Assembly: GCF_900156695.1 (NCBI RefSeq)
Contig: NZ_FTOM01000009.1
Coordinates: 51,608 to 115,607 of the forward strand
DNA: 64,000 bases
From: Phaeovulum vinaykumarii
Lineage (GTDB): Bacteria > Pseudomonadota > Alphaproteobacteria > Rhodobacterales > Rhodobacteraceae
Direction: 5' to 3'
The position numbers and the translations under genes were made by a program. Below, piece after piece: positions 7,597 through 15,531 of this stretch (the first letter of the stretch is position 1; each line of letters begins with the position of its first letter). The notes beneath the pieces were generated by a model. That model was given only the letters and a program-made list of their open reading frames with translations. It was not told the origin of the DNA and searched no databases.

Positions 7597-9977
7597 GTCA
7601 CTCTCCAGAAATCAGGACGTTCGCGATAATCGGCGCCGACAAGCGCTTCGCCCTTCTCCATTCCGCCAAGGATGGTCACGAGCGGGCCGAGCGCGCTGAG
7701 ATCGGCATCGATCACGACGGAACCACGGTCGTCGCGTACAAGCGCGAGCCGCGAGGCCGAGCCGACGCCCAGAAGCACGTCGAGCTCTTTCTCGGTCAGG
7801 CCGAGCATCGCGTAGTCAGCGGCGGAAGCACGAATGTTGGGCAAGAGCACCTGCGTCGGCACCGCTTCCACGATGGTCTTGCCGGTGCGCGTGCGCTCGA
7901 GCTGGCTGGCATATTGGGTCATCATCACGACGACGGCGTTCTGCTTGCGGGCGGTCACCAGCCAGTTTGAGAGCCGCTCTGCGAAGTAGGCGTTGTCGAG
8001 GGCTTTCCATGCCTCGTCGATGACGATGATGGTGGGCTTGCGGTCCTCGATCACCCGTTCGACCCGACGGAAGAGGTAGGACAGGACCGCCATGCGTTCC
8101 CGCTCGCTCTCGGAATCGAGGATGCCGGTGAGGTCAAAGCCCGCGACGTCTCCGTCGATGCTGAAACTGTCCTCGGCATTGGCCCCGAAGATCCAGCCGT
8201 AGCGACCCCCGGCCGTCCATTCCTGCATACGCTCGAAGAGATCGCCTTCGTCATCGGTCGAGACCAGCAGCGAGGCGAAATCCGACCAGTTCCGCAGCCC
8301 CGCATGTCCTGCGCTCGCGTTCTGGCGCACGACCTCCTGCAGTCGGTTGGTCTGAACCGGGGTTAGCGGTCGATCGCGGCGCTCGAGGAGGCTTGCAAGC
8401 CAGTCGGCAAGCCAGGCCTGCCCGCGGGCGTCGATCTCGGTCTGGAGCGGATTGAGGCCCGTGGGGCGCCCCGCCCGCACGGTCGAATAGCTGCCGCCGA
8501 GCGCGCGGACGGCCATCTCCATGCCCGCGCGATAGTCGAATACGAAGACCCGCGCACCTGCCCGCCGTGCCATGGTCATCAGGAAAGCCGCCAGGACGGA
8601 TTTGCCGGAGCCGGGACGGCCGAGGATCAGCGTGTGCCCACCTGTGGGCTCGCGATCTGGCGCGCCCTGTTCGTGGAAGTTGAAGCGAAAACCGCTGCGC
8701 TCTGGCGTCGGGAAGAGTGTGATCGGCACGCCCCAGGGCACTTCCCGCCCTGTCTTTCCGAGCGGGGTGCGGTGGAAGGTAGCGAGATCGGCGAAGTTGT
8801 GGTTCGTGATTGCGGCCTTGCGGCTGCGCGCCCCTGTGTTCCCGGGATGCTGCGCCATGAAATGCGCCCGTGCCCCGAAGGCTTCCGAGATCAGGTTGAT
8901 GCCGGAGGTGGCGGAGATGTTGCGGATTTCGGCCGCGATGTCGTCAAGCGCCGTCTGGGTGCGGGCATAGACGGCCACGGTCATGTGGTGCTCGCCGAAG
9001 ATCAGGCGTTTGGATTCCAGATCGTCCTGCGCGAGTTCCAGTTCCTGGGCGAGACTGACGGCTCCGTCATTGGCGGCCTGCATTAGCCGCAGCTGCCGCT
9101 TGATCCGGCCCGCCATGATGTTGGCGTTGATCGGCACAAAAGAGTGCGTGACCACCATGTCGACGGGCAGATTCAACTCGTCGAGCATCAGGCTATCGGT
9201 TTTGGCGGGGTAGTTCTTCACCGCAAAGATCGCCCCGAGCTTGTCGCCGACGGCACCGTCCGAGAGAGCGATGGTCGTGCCGCGGAAGGTGACGCGGGTA
9301 TTTGCGACGTCCTCGGCGATCACACCGAGGCGCGACCGGGGGAAGAGCGGGTGCTCCTCGCCTGTGTTGAGTGAACCGAGGAAGCCCAGAAGCTCGCCAC
9401 TGCTGGCGGCCAGCAGGCGGGGCTTCAACTCGTCGAAGGAGGACAGCAGAAACCCCACGACCTCGTCGAGTTTTCGCAAGCGCCGGGTTGTGTCCGCCGC
9501 ATGTCGGGCGCGGGACGCGCCCAGACCGAAGGGCAAGCGGCTGCCGGTCTCCGGGCGCTTCAATACAGTCAGGGTCAGCGTCTTGTCGCGCAGGCCCGCG
9601 CGGCCGAGATGCGCGTGCCATCGTTTGTCGACGGCGGCAGAAAACCCCTCGCCCGGAATGGGCGGCAGGGTCACGTCGACCGCTTTCGAGACCTTGTGCA
9701 GGTAGAATGAGAACTCGGTCCCGACCTGCGCGACGATGCCAGCCAGCAACCCTCCGATCCGGTCGAGATGCCCGTCCTCGCTCGTGGTGCTGTTCACCCC
9801 TTCGAGGCGGATGCACTGCATCAGTTCGTTGCCGCGTGTCCGGATCGTTCGGTCGTTCACGAGGCTCACATAAGGCAGCATCATTGAGAGCCGCTTCTCG
9901 CCCTTGACCCATGCGGGAAGCGCGGTCAGCGGATCGATGGCGTTCTCAACCTCATCGGTAATTCCATCACGGGGCAT
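7593..9977 (-). CDS. virB4: VirB4 secretion ATPase
   Basis: The 794-residue product is the largest ATPase of the apparatus. It has an N-terminal CagE/TrbE/VirB4 domain and a C-terminal RecA-like ATPase with Walker A GRPGSGKS at about residue 455, Walker B 'TIIVIDEAWKAL' at about 650 and the 'ARKQNAVVVMMTQ' motif that follows it in VirB4 proteins. It energises pilin extraction and substrate transfer at the inner membrane. The N-terminus overlaps the end of virB3 by 11 bases. Length is typical of the family. Confidence 0.96.
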   Translation of the reverse strand: MPRDGITDEVENAIDPLTALPAWVKGEKRLSMMLPYVSLVNDRTIRTRGNELMQCIRLEGVNSTTSEDGHLDRIGGLLAGIVAQVGTEFSFYLHKVSKAVDVTLPPIPGEGFSAAVDKRWHAHLGRAGLRDKTLTLTVLKRPETGSRLPFGLGASRARHAADTTRRLRKLDEVVGFLLSSFDELKPRLLAASSGELLGFLGSLNTGEEHPLFPRSRLGVIAEDVANTRVTFRGTTIALSDGAVGDKLGAIFAVKNYPAKTDSLMLDELNLPVDMVVTHSFVPINANIMAGRIKRQLRLMQAANDGAVSLAQELELAQDDLESKRLIFGEHHMTVAVYARTQTALDDIAAEIRNISATSGINLISEAFGARAHFMAQHPGNTGARSRKAAITNHNFADLATFHRTPLGKTGREVPWGVPITLFPTPERSGFRFNFHEQGAPDREPTGGHTLILGRPGSGKSVLAAFLMTMARRAGARVFVFDYRAGMEMAVRALGGSYSTVRAGRPTGLNPLQTEIDARGQAWLADWLASLLERRDRPLTPVQTNRLQEVVRQNASAGHAGLRNWSDFASLLVSTDDEGDLFERMQEWTAGGRYGWIFGANAEDSFSIDGDVAGFDLTGILDSESERERMAVLSYLFRRVERVIEDRKPTIIVIDEAWKALDNAYFAERLSNWLVTARKQNAVVVMMTQYASQLERTRTGKTIVEAVPTQVLLPNIRASAADYAMLGLTEKELDVLLGVGSASRLALVRDDRGSVVIDADLSALGPLVTILGGMEKGEALVGADYRERPDFWRVT

Positions 9978-10245
9978 AGCTGTCGCCTCCGTGCAGCTTG
10001 CGGTTCGTCGTGGGCGGGGTTTCCTGCAGGGTGATCACCAGGACATCGAGGAAGTTCGGATCCCAGTCCGCGGCTTTCCAAAGCGCCGGCCAGGCCAGCC
10101 CCGCGAACACAGCCACCACCCAGCTCTGCACCCAGAGGAACAGAAGCGTCGAGCCGAAGAGCCAGACCATGGCGTACATGATCGGCAAGCCCATCAGCTT
10201 GGGTGGCCTGAGAAGGCCGATGAACACGCGGGACTGGTCAGCCAT
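9967..10245 (-). CDS. virB3: VirB3 inner-membrane protein
   Basis: The 92-residue product has the VirB3 pattern: a short N-terminal segment with 'LLRPPKLMGLP', a hydrophobic hairpin at about residues 22-55 and a polar C-terminus. VirB3 works with VirB4 in pilus assembly and is fused to it in some systems. The gene lies between virB2 and virB4 on the same strand. Confidence 0.9.
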   Translation of the reverse strand: MADQSRVFIGLLRPPKLMGLPIMYAMVWLFGSTLLFLWVQSWVVAVFAGLAWPALWKAADWDPNFLDVLVITLQETPPTTNRKLHGGDSYAP

Positions 10246-10254
10246 GGATGGAGC

Positions 10255-10545
10255 TCAGGTGGTCCAGATGGCGGCGACGATGGTGGGTGCTGCGGCGATG
10301 CCCGCGATTGCAACCACGACCCAGAGCGCCTGACGAAAGTCGAGGATGCCAAAGAGCCAGGAAAGGAACACCCCGATCAGTGCGAGTGTGCCAATCACGA
10401 TTCCCAAGGGACCGGTGATCGCATCGACAATGCCTTGAAGCAGGGTCTGTACCGGCGAGAGGTCGATGCTCTGTGCAAGCGCTGGACCCGCCAGCACGAT
10501 AAGGGCCATCGCGCCGAGCGCGACGATCGAAGGTCTCGATGTCAT
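10255..10545 (-). CDS. virB2: VirB2/TrbC major pilin
   Basis: The 96-residue product has a signal peptide cleaved after ALA (about residue 24) and two hydrophobic helices (about 45-66 and 74-93) joined by a short loop, the standard TrbC/VirB2 pilin layout. The mature pilin would polymerise into the conjugative pilus. It overlaps the upstream transglycosylase stop by four bases and lies nine bases before virB3. Confidence 0.92.
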   Translation of the reverse strand: MTSRPSIVALGAMALIVLAGPALAQSIDLSPVQTLLQGIVDAITGPLGIVIGTLALIGVFLSWLFGILDFRQALWVVVAIAGIAAAPTIVAAIWTT

Positions 10546-11225
10546 GAAAGATCTCCTCTGAGCCGCTCAAACACGGCAGTCACACGGGCCACATGCCCTT
10601 GGGTTTCTCGAAAAGGGGGGATGCCGCCGTGGCGTGTGACCGCCTCAGGGCCAGCGTTGTACGCCGCAAGGGCCAGAGAGCCCTCGCCGAACCGGTCGAG
10701 CATCATCAGCAAGTATCGGGCTGATCCGTCGAGGTTCTGCGCAATGTCATGTGGGTCCACGCCGAGATCGCGGGCGGTATCCGGCATAAGCTGGCCAAGG
10801 CCTATGGCACCGACAGGGCTACGTGCAGCCGGATTGTATGCGCTCTCGACTTCGATATTGGCCCGGTAAAGGAGCGCCCAATCAGTGACTGAAAGCCCTG
10901 CGCGACGCAGCGCACCATGCCCAGCATACCGCAGAGCCGTGGTCTCGATCGCATGGAGGATTTCTGGGGTGGCGCGGGCGGCGGATCGAGCCGGGATCGC
11001 TGTCTCGCTCGTTGCGTCAGGAACGCGAGGTTCTGCGAAGAGAAAAAGGCGCCCGTTTGCCTCTTGAGAAGTGGAAATCAATTGGCCGTCTGGGCCAACC
11101 GAAAAGATGAAACCGTCGGCCAGGGCCGGGGGCGCGGAACAAACGCCTGTACCCAAAGCAACGACGAGCGCAGTCGCGCGGTCAGCTGCCTTTGACCGGA
11201 GGCGCGGCGTGGCGCTCGCGGCCAC
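10542..11225 (-). CDS. virB1: VirB1-like lytic transglycosylase
   Basis: The 227-residue form given here starts at a GTG at 11225, the only common start codon that keeps a basic n-region and signal peptide (cleavage near ALA). The frame stays open further upstream, through the neighbouring gene. The SLT domain shows the catalytic Glu in 'NIEVESAYNP' (about residue 124), 'GAIGLGQLMPDTA' and 'ALAAYNAGPEAV'. It should open peptidoglycan for assembly of the secretion channel. The start overlaps the preceding gene by 44 bases. Function is secure; the exact start is not. Confidence 0.88.
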   Translation of the reverse strand: MAASATPRLRSKAADRATALVVALGTGVCSAPPALADGFIFSVGPDGQLISTSQEANGRLFLFAEPRVPDATSETAIPARSAARATPEILHAIETTALRYAGHGALRRAGLSVTDWALLYRANIEVESAYNPAARSPVGAIGLGQLMPDTARDLGVDPHDIAQNLDGSARYLLMMLDRFGEGSLALAAYNAGPEAVTRHGGIPPFRETQGHVARVTAVFERLRGDLS

Positions 11226-11508
11226 CTTCTTCAAGTGGGATGCTAGCGGTCGTACAGCCCATGTCGGCCAGGAAACTGACAAGGCCAACGATGGTTTTGA
11301 AGTCGCGGAGCTTGAGGACGCTTCGGCTGGTGACGAGCATCTTATCGTCACGCCCATCAGTGGCGACGGCGCGGATGACCCACGAGCCGTACCAGCTGTT
11401 ATGGCGCTTCTCTGCTCTCTCCTTGCAGACCACCTCAATGAGGTAGCCCTCGGCGAGCAAGCCGCGCAGTCCGTCTTCTGTAACCACATTCGGGGCTTCT
11501 TCTATCAT
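11182..11508 (-). CDS. Unknown cytoplasmic protein, first gene of the virB operon
   Basis: The 108-residue product starts at the ATG at 11508, which has a strong AAGGGAAGG ribosome-binding site. There is no signal peptide. It contains 'GSWVIRAVATDGRDDKMLVT' and a C-terminal stretch with 'IVGLVSFLADMGC', suggestive of a small alpha/beta fold. Being first in the operon it may be regulatory or structural. I do not recognise the family. An upstream in-frame start would lack a ribosome-binding site. Confidence 0.65.
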   Translation of the reverse strand: MIEEAPNVVTEDGLRGLLAEGYLIEVVCKERAEKRHNSWYGSWVIRAVATDGRDDKMLVTSRSVLKLRDFKTIVGLVSFLADMGCTTASIPLEEGGRERHAAPPVKGS

Positions 11509-11696
11509 GGCCTTCCCTTGGGTCCTTGTTCTGCCTGGGTGCAGTATCAGGCCCACGGGGTCGCAACACCGTGAGCGATACAAAACAACATTAGTGATAG
11601 CAAGACAATAATAACGTGTTGACGAAGTTCGCCTTGCTCCGATAACGGTGATAGCCGACAGAATGATAATCTTAAAGGCGGCAAAGGAGTTTTGCC
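11509..11696. promoter_or_regulatory. Divergent intergenic region upstream of the virB operon
   Basis: This 190-bp AT-richer stretch separates the leftward virB operon from a rightward small gene. On the minus strand a plausible promoter is TTGCTA, a 17-base spacer, then TATCGC (around 11580-11610). The repeated word GTGATAG (near 11592 and 11648) could be part of an operator. All of this is inferred from pattern only. Confidence 0.35.
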
Positions 11697-11702
11697 CTGC
11701 GC

Positions 11703-11981
11703 TTGTTTATTGCGCGCAACGCACCGTTGCTGTTCGCGTTCCTGCTTGGAAGCATGCCGATAGCCGCGGCAGCAGATTGCGTGCCTCCCGAACGACCGTT
11801 CTTGCCTCAGTCGCAAGAAGACATGCGTGCCTATGCCGATCTGCTGCGTGCTGATTTCGAGAGCTACATCGCCGACATCCAGGAGTACTTCCGCTGTCTT
11901 GATGCCGAGCGCGCCCGCGCGCTTCAGGAGGCGCGCGAGGTCAGTGAAGACTATGGAAGACTGGTCGAGCTATTGGACTGA
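11703..11981 (+). CDS. Small secreted protein of unknown function
   Basis: The product has 92 residues from a TTG start at 11703. An alternative CTG at 11697 sits closer to the AAAGGAG ribosome-binding site at 11683-11689. A signal peptide is cleaved near AAA (about residue 23). The mature part is acidic and helical, with two cysteines (DCVPP and FRCLD), so a periplasmic disulfide is possible. It diverges from the virB operon and may be an accessory, but I do not recognise a family. Confidence 0.6.
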   Translation: MFIARNAPLLFAFLLGSMPIAAAADCVPPERPFLPQSQEDMRAYADLLRADFESYIADIQEYFRCLDAERARALQEAREVSEDYGRLVELLD

Positions 11982-11995
11982 GCAAACGCATGGGC

Positions 11996-12316
11996 TTAAC
12001 CGCCGTCGAGATCCTCGTAGTAGACGAGCGCGGGCATGTTGCGGCGCTGGTGCACGATACGCAGGATGACTGCCGCGCCATCCGCCGCATCGAGCCGCTT
12101 GTAGAAGATCACGTGACGCTGGCAATTGACCGACCGCATCCCCGGGACAAAGAGACTCCTGTCCCGGCCCCGGTCGGGATCGCCAGTGATCCGCTCGAAG
12201 GCGGTGACCAACTGGCGGTAATAGACGAGCCATTGGTCCCTGCCCCAAGTTCCGACGGTGTAGGCACGGATCTCTTCAAGGTCGGCTCTGGCCCGACCGG
12301 AAAGTCGAATGGTCAT
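11996..12316 (-). CDS. parE: ParE/RelE-family toxin
   Basis: The 106-residue product has the RelE/ParE fold signature: an N-terminal 'LSGRARADLEEIRAYT', a central 'SLFVPGMRSVNCQRHVIFYK' and 'ILRIVHQRRN' near the end. ParE toxins inhibit DNA gyrase. The antitoxin gene lies immediately upstream with five bases between them. The pair probably stabilises the plasmid after cell division. Confidence 0.88.
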   Translation of the reverse strand: MTIRLSGRARADLEEIRAYTVGTWGRDQWLVYYRQLVTAFERITGDPDRGRDRSLFVPGMRSVNCQRHVIFYKRLDAADGAAVILRIVHQRRNMPALVYYEDLDGG

Positions 12317-12321
12317 GCGGG

Positions 12322-12564
12322 TCAGCGATCAAACGCATCCGGTTCGAAGGCTTGAGCATCGAACTCGGCGAAATCCCCATTTTCGGCCAGGGTGGCTGCC
12401 ATCTCGAGGTCGGCCTTTAGGGCGTAGAACTGCCGCGCGCCGTCCTTCTCCATCAGCATCCTCACGCCGGCGCGCACGACTTCGCTCAGATTGGCGTAAG
12501 CGCCGGACTCGATCTGCGCCTGCACATATTTCTGCATCGGTTCGGTCAGGTGGACGTTTGGCAT
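12322..12564 (-). CDS. parD: ParD-family antitoxin
   Basis: The 80-residue product begins with a ribbon-helix-helix DNA-binding motif ('VHLTEPMQKYVQAQIESG', 'NLSEVVRAGVRML') and ends in an acidic tail (EFDAQAFEPDAFD) suited to wrapping the toxin. It would neutralise ParE and repress the operon. An AGGAG ribosome-binding site precedes the ATG. The start touches the end of an upstream small frame in TGATG style. Confidence 0.9.
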   Translation of the reverse strand: MPNVHLTEPMQKYVQAQIESGAYANLSEVVRAGVRMLMEKDGARQFYALKADLEMAATLAENGDFAEFDAQAFEPDAFDR

Positions 12565-12863
12565 CAGACTCTCCTATCCATGCTCAATCGTATCAGATAC
12601 TGACATAAATCTTCAAGGTCATGTTCGGTCCCAACATAGGCTCGTTGCTCCACCCCGTCCTTCTGCGCCCGGATTCCCGCCGGGGAACCAGGCGAGACAG
12701 TTTTCCGTTCTGCCATTCCCGAGACCATGAGCGCTGCGACTCGCCGTGTGACGGGCTCATGCGGCCTGTTCTTCCATGACCGCTTTCGTGGCCGCATTGA
12801 AATGCCATATTTGTATTTGGTTACAGATATTTGAGTGAAAGTTAACATGAAAGAGGTCCGCAA
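12564..12863 (-). CDS. Possible small protein upstream of parD
   Basis: A frame of up to 99 codons ends on the first base of the parD region. The C-terminal part (after 'MAERKTVSPGSPAGIRAQ') is polar and looks protein-like; the N-terminal part does not, so a shorter start is likely. The TGATG junction with parD suggests coupling if it is translated. No family is recognised and it may be non-coding. Confidence 0.3.
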   Translation of the reverse strand: MRTSFMLTFTQISVTKYKYGISMRPRKRSWKNRPHEPVTRRVAALMVSGMAERKTVSPGSPAGIRAQKDGVEQRAYVGTEHDLEDLCQYLIRLSMDRRV

Positions 12864-13025
12864 TTTTGGCCACTTTCAAGACGCCGAAGCAGCCAGAACC
12901 GACGTCAGTTCTTGGAAGCCATCAAGCTAGACAAGCGAACAATCGCACGCAACCATCAATCAAATCTCCTTGCTATCATTAATGTTGTTTCGTATCGCTG
13001 CACCATTATAGATGGAGTCGGCATC

Positions 13026-13679
13026 ATGAAGCACGTGATCCACGGCGTGGCAACAGCCACGGCAATAAGCATATCCGGACTAATGGCCTCGTCAGCTCCG
13101 GCTCAGGCCTATCAGGTGGATTGTGCGATCCTCCTCTGCCTTGCGGGCGGTTGGCCTGCCTCTGCGCCCTGCGCGCATGCCAGAGCGGTCTTCATTCGGC
13201 GGATCACGCCATGGCCGATCGAGCCGCCCTTACAAATCTGGCGGTGCCCAATGGGTGTGTCGTTCAAAGACCCCAGTCCAATGTCGCCTATGGAACGCCT
13301 TTATGACATCACGTTCCGCGATCCGCCCGAACCGCAGGAATCGACTCCTATGCCCCTTGTCCGCGTCCAAGCGGATGAACAAGCCGACATCGACATCTCG
13401 GGCGACGCCTTTGATTTCGTGCGCAGCATACGGGTCTATCACATCCAGTATCGCCAGCACGAAAACCGAGATGGCGACTGCAATCGCAGCGACTCGACGC
13501 GATTGGGGTCCTACGGCGTGCAGGGCGACTACCGATGGACAAGATCCACCGTGGGCCAGGTGCCAGCCGCATCTGGCCTGAGCATCCCGAATGGATGTGG
13601 CAGCTACTTTTACCGTTCCGTCTTCGTCGACTGGCGTGATCACGCCGGGAACTATGGTTCTGAAGAAGTTCGCTACTGA
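13026..13679 (+). CDS. Secreted cysteine-containing protein of unknown function
   Basis: The 217-residue product starts at the ATG at 13026 with a signal peptide (cleaved near AQA, about residue 28). The mature part has several cysteines (DCAILLC, CAH, RCPM, GDCN, NGCG), many prolines and a C-terminal 'YFYRSVFVDWRDHAGN' stretch that looks like a beta-rich, surface or periplasmic fold. It stands alone, followed by a strong hairpin. I cannot assign a function. Confidence 0.6.
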   Translation: MKHVIHGVATATAISISGLMASSAPAQAYQVDCAILLCLAGGWPASAPCAHARAVFIRRITPWPIEPPLQIWRCPMGVSFKDPSPMSPMERLYDITFRDPPEPQESTPMPLVRVQADEQADIDISGDAFDFVRSIRVYHIQYRQHENRDGDCNRSDSTRLGSYGVQGDYRWTRSTVGQVPAASGLSIPNGCGSYFYRSVFVDWRDHAGNYGSEEVRY

Positions 13680-13687
13680 CAAAATCT

Positions 13688-13709
13688 GCGCGCGGTTTTT
13701 ACCGCGCGC
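13688..13709 (+). terminator. Perfect 9-bp stem-loop after the secreted-protein gene
   Basis: GCGCGCGGT, a four-base TTTT loop, then ACCGCGCGC form a perfect GC-rich hairpin nine bases after the stop codon. There is no T-tract on the plus side. On the minus strand it is followed by AGATTTTG. A terminator is the likeliest role. Confidence 0.6.
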
Positions 13710-13916
13710 GTCCTGACAACCCCGCACGGAAGGCTGTGCAAAACCCCCGAAAAGGAGACGACGCCAGACCGTGAAGCCTGACGCCGTGCTAGAAAACTCC
13801 GTGAACAAGAGTTTCCTAGCGCACCGCTAAAACACCTGCAACCAGCAAAGTTGTTTTGCTGGCAAGAATGTTGTTGTCTCACGACATGGCGTCGGATCTC
13901 CAAGGAGACCTCGACC

Positions 13917-14759
13917 ATGGAACCTACGACCGGCCTGATCCTGCGACGGATCACGCAGACAAATCTCTCTGTTGCAGCGCACAAGCTTGCCACCCTCATC
14001 CTCGATGCCATCGCCTGGAAGGATGGCTACAACGGTTTGTCGCGCGGAACGGCAGCCTTCACCCTCTCGGCCCTGGCGGAGAAGATGGGTGTCTCACGGC
14101 AGTATCTTGCGGTTCTTCTGAGCGAACTTGAGGCTTCGGAGTTGCAGCTCGAGCGGGCGAAGCCGAATGGCAAGTTCGCGCCCTGGATCTTTCGGTTTTC
14201 CGCTTTCGACGAGGAGAGTGAAACCCATGATCTCGTGTCAGGTGAAGGCGACACATCACTATCTAGAGATAATAAAAACAAAACTATCTTCTCAGGGCTG
14301 ATCGATATCACCACGAGTTCGAACGTTTTTCAGACAAGTTGGGCGGAGCTCATCAAAGCAGCGAAGGCCACGTTGCCCTGCTGGAACATCGACACCCAGG
14401 TCATCTGGGATCGCTTCCTTGCCTTCAACCGGTCCCGAGGCAACGGCAGGGTGCCGGCCGGCTTCCTGCTTGGCTTCATGCGCCGATGGCGAAATTCGTG
14501 GGGAACTCCAACTCGTCCCGCGGTCAAGCCGCCCGCGAGACCAATAACGGATCCCAAAGAGCGCGAATTGCTGAGACAGATGCAAGCCGCACCAACTGCG
14601 AACCGCCAGTTCCACGCGTCCGACTTGTGTCGCTTGATCGGACACGCTGCCTACGAAGCGCGGGTACTCGATGTGATCCGCAAGTTTGGGTGCCAGAGGT
14701 TTTCAGCAACCTTGGCGGTGCACGGACGAGCGGTGCTGGAAGGGGAGATATCCCGGTAG
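13917..14759 (+). CDS. Helix-turn-helix protein of unknown role, possible plasmid DNA-binding protein
   Basis: The 280-residue product starts at the ATG at 13917, preceded by AAGGAG. Residues about 25-95 look like a winged helix-turn-helix ('SRGTAAFTLSALAEKMGVSRQYLAVLLSEL' region), followed by a linker with an AT-rich coding patch, then a C-terminal domain with 'RVPAGFLLGFMRRWRNS' and 'QFHASDLCRLIG'. It has no visible catalytic motif. A decayed copy of its C-terminal half lies at 44300-44647, so the family is mobile on this replicon. Replication control or regulation is possible but unproven. Confidence 0.6.
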   Translation: MEPTTGLILRRITQTNLSVAAHKLATLILDAIAWKDGYNGLSRGTAAFTLSALAEKMGVSRQYLAVLLSELEASELQLERAKPNGKFAPWIFRFSAFDEESETHDLVSGEGDTSLSRDNKNKTIFSGLIDITTSSNVFQTSWAELIKAAKATLPCWNIDTQVIWDRFLAFNRSRGNGRVPAGFLLGFMRRWRNSWGTPTRPAVKPPARPITDPKERELLRQMQAAPTANRQFHASDLCRLIGHAAYEARVLDVIRKFGCQRFSATLAVHGRAVLEGEISR

Positions 14760-14866
14760 CTTCGCTTGCTCGGACTTGGAGTCCATGAAAGCCCCGCTAC
14801 AGATGTCAAGTTCCGATAGTGAAGTTTATGTTAAAAATGGAAGTATTAGCCAGCTTTCCTTGGCTT

Positions 14867-15436
14867 TCAGAAAATCCTGACCTGAGTTCCCACTTCTGCC
14901 AGAGCAAAAAGTTCAGCAATGTGCTCGTTGTACAGTCCAATACAGCCGTTTGATGATTGCCGACCGATCTTGCGCGTGTCACCGGTTCCGTGCACCCGGT
15001 AATACTGCCACGACAGATAAAGTGCGTGTGTTCCAAGCGGGTTGTCAGGACCCGGCGGCCAATAGTCAGGCCATTCGGGGTTACGCTCTTTCATTGATGG
15101 AGTGGGCCGCCAACTCGGCCCCTCCACCTTCCTTATAACCTCTGTATATCCTCGGCGGGTCAACTCTTCCGAGGCAGGGACACTCGACGGATAGAGTTTG
15201 TAGACACTTTCGTCTTCCGACCAATACTGGACTGCACGCGAGTCGATGTCGCACAAAATTGCACCGTGCTGAAGGTTATCGAAGTGGTCTTGCCAGAGAT
15301 CCACACTAAAGGACGAAATATTTCTGCGTACCGCCGAGGGCTCCTGCTCCTGAGCACGGAGAAGGGAAGGTGCTGCCAGAAGTCCGATCATAGTTGTCGA
15401 AACGAACTGGCGTCGTGTTTTCAGTGTTTTTGTCAT
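14867..15436 (-). CDS. Tat-exported L,D-transpeptidase (YkuD family)
   Basis: The 189-residue product has a twin-arginine signal (KTRRQFVSTT) cleaved near RAQ. The YkuD domain is seen at the C-terminus as 'YYRVHGTGDTRKIG' followed by SSNGCIGLYNEH, with the catalytic cysteine in NGCIG. Such enzymes form 3-3 peptidoglycan cross-links or attach proteins to the wall. The arginine normally following GC[IV] is replaced by glycine. A MerR-type promoter (15466-15496) lies just upstream, so metal control is expected. Monocistronic. Confidence 0.88.
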   Translation of the reverse strand: MTKTLKTRRQFVSTTMIGLLAAPSLLRAQEQEPSAVRRNISSFSVDLWQDHFDNLQHGAILCDIDSRAVQYWSEDESVYKLYPSSVPASEELTRRGYTEVIRKVEGPSWRPTPSMKERNPEWPDYWPPGPDNPLGTHALYLSWQYYRVHGTGDTRKIGRQSSNGCIGLYNEHIAELFALAEVGTQVRIF

Positions 15437-15465
15437 ATGCCTCGCCTCACTCTTTTGTTGGCTGA

Positions 15466-15496
15466 CGGATACGACCTCTAGTAGCTAGAGGTTCAA
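15466..15496 (-). promoter_or_regulatory. MerR-type promoter A, upstream of L,D-transpeptidase 14867-15436
   Basis: Read on the minus strand: -35 TTGAAC (15491-15496), a 19-base spacer (15472-15490) centred on the dyad CCTCTAG-CTA-CTAGAGG, and -10 TATCCG (15466-15471). The 19-base spacing is the hallmark of MerR-activated promoters. The -10 is identical to that of site C. Confidence 0.85.
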
Positions 15497-15531
15497 CTGA
15501 AAAACGATGACGTTCTCGTGAGGCAGCGAGT

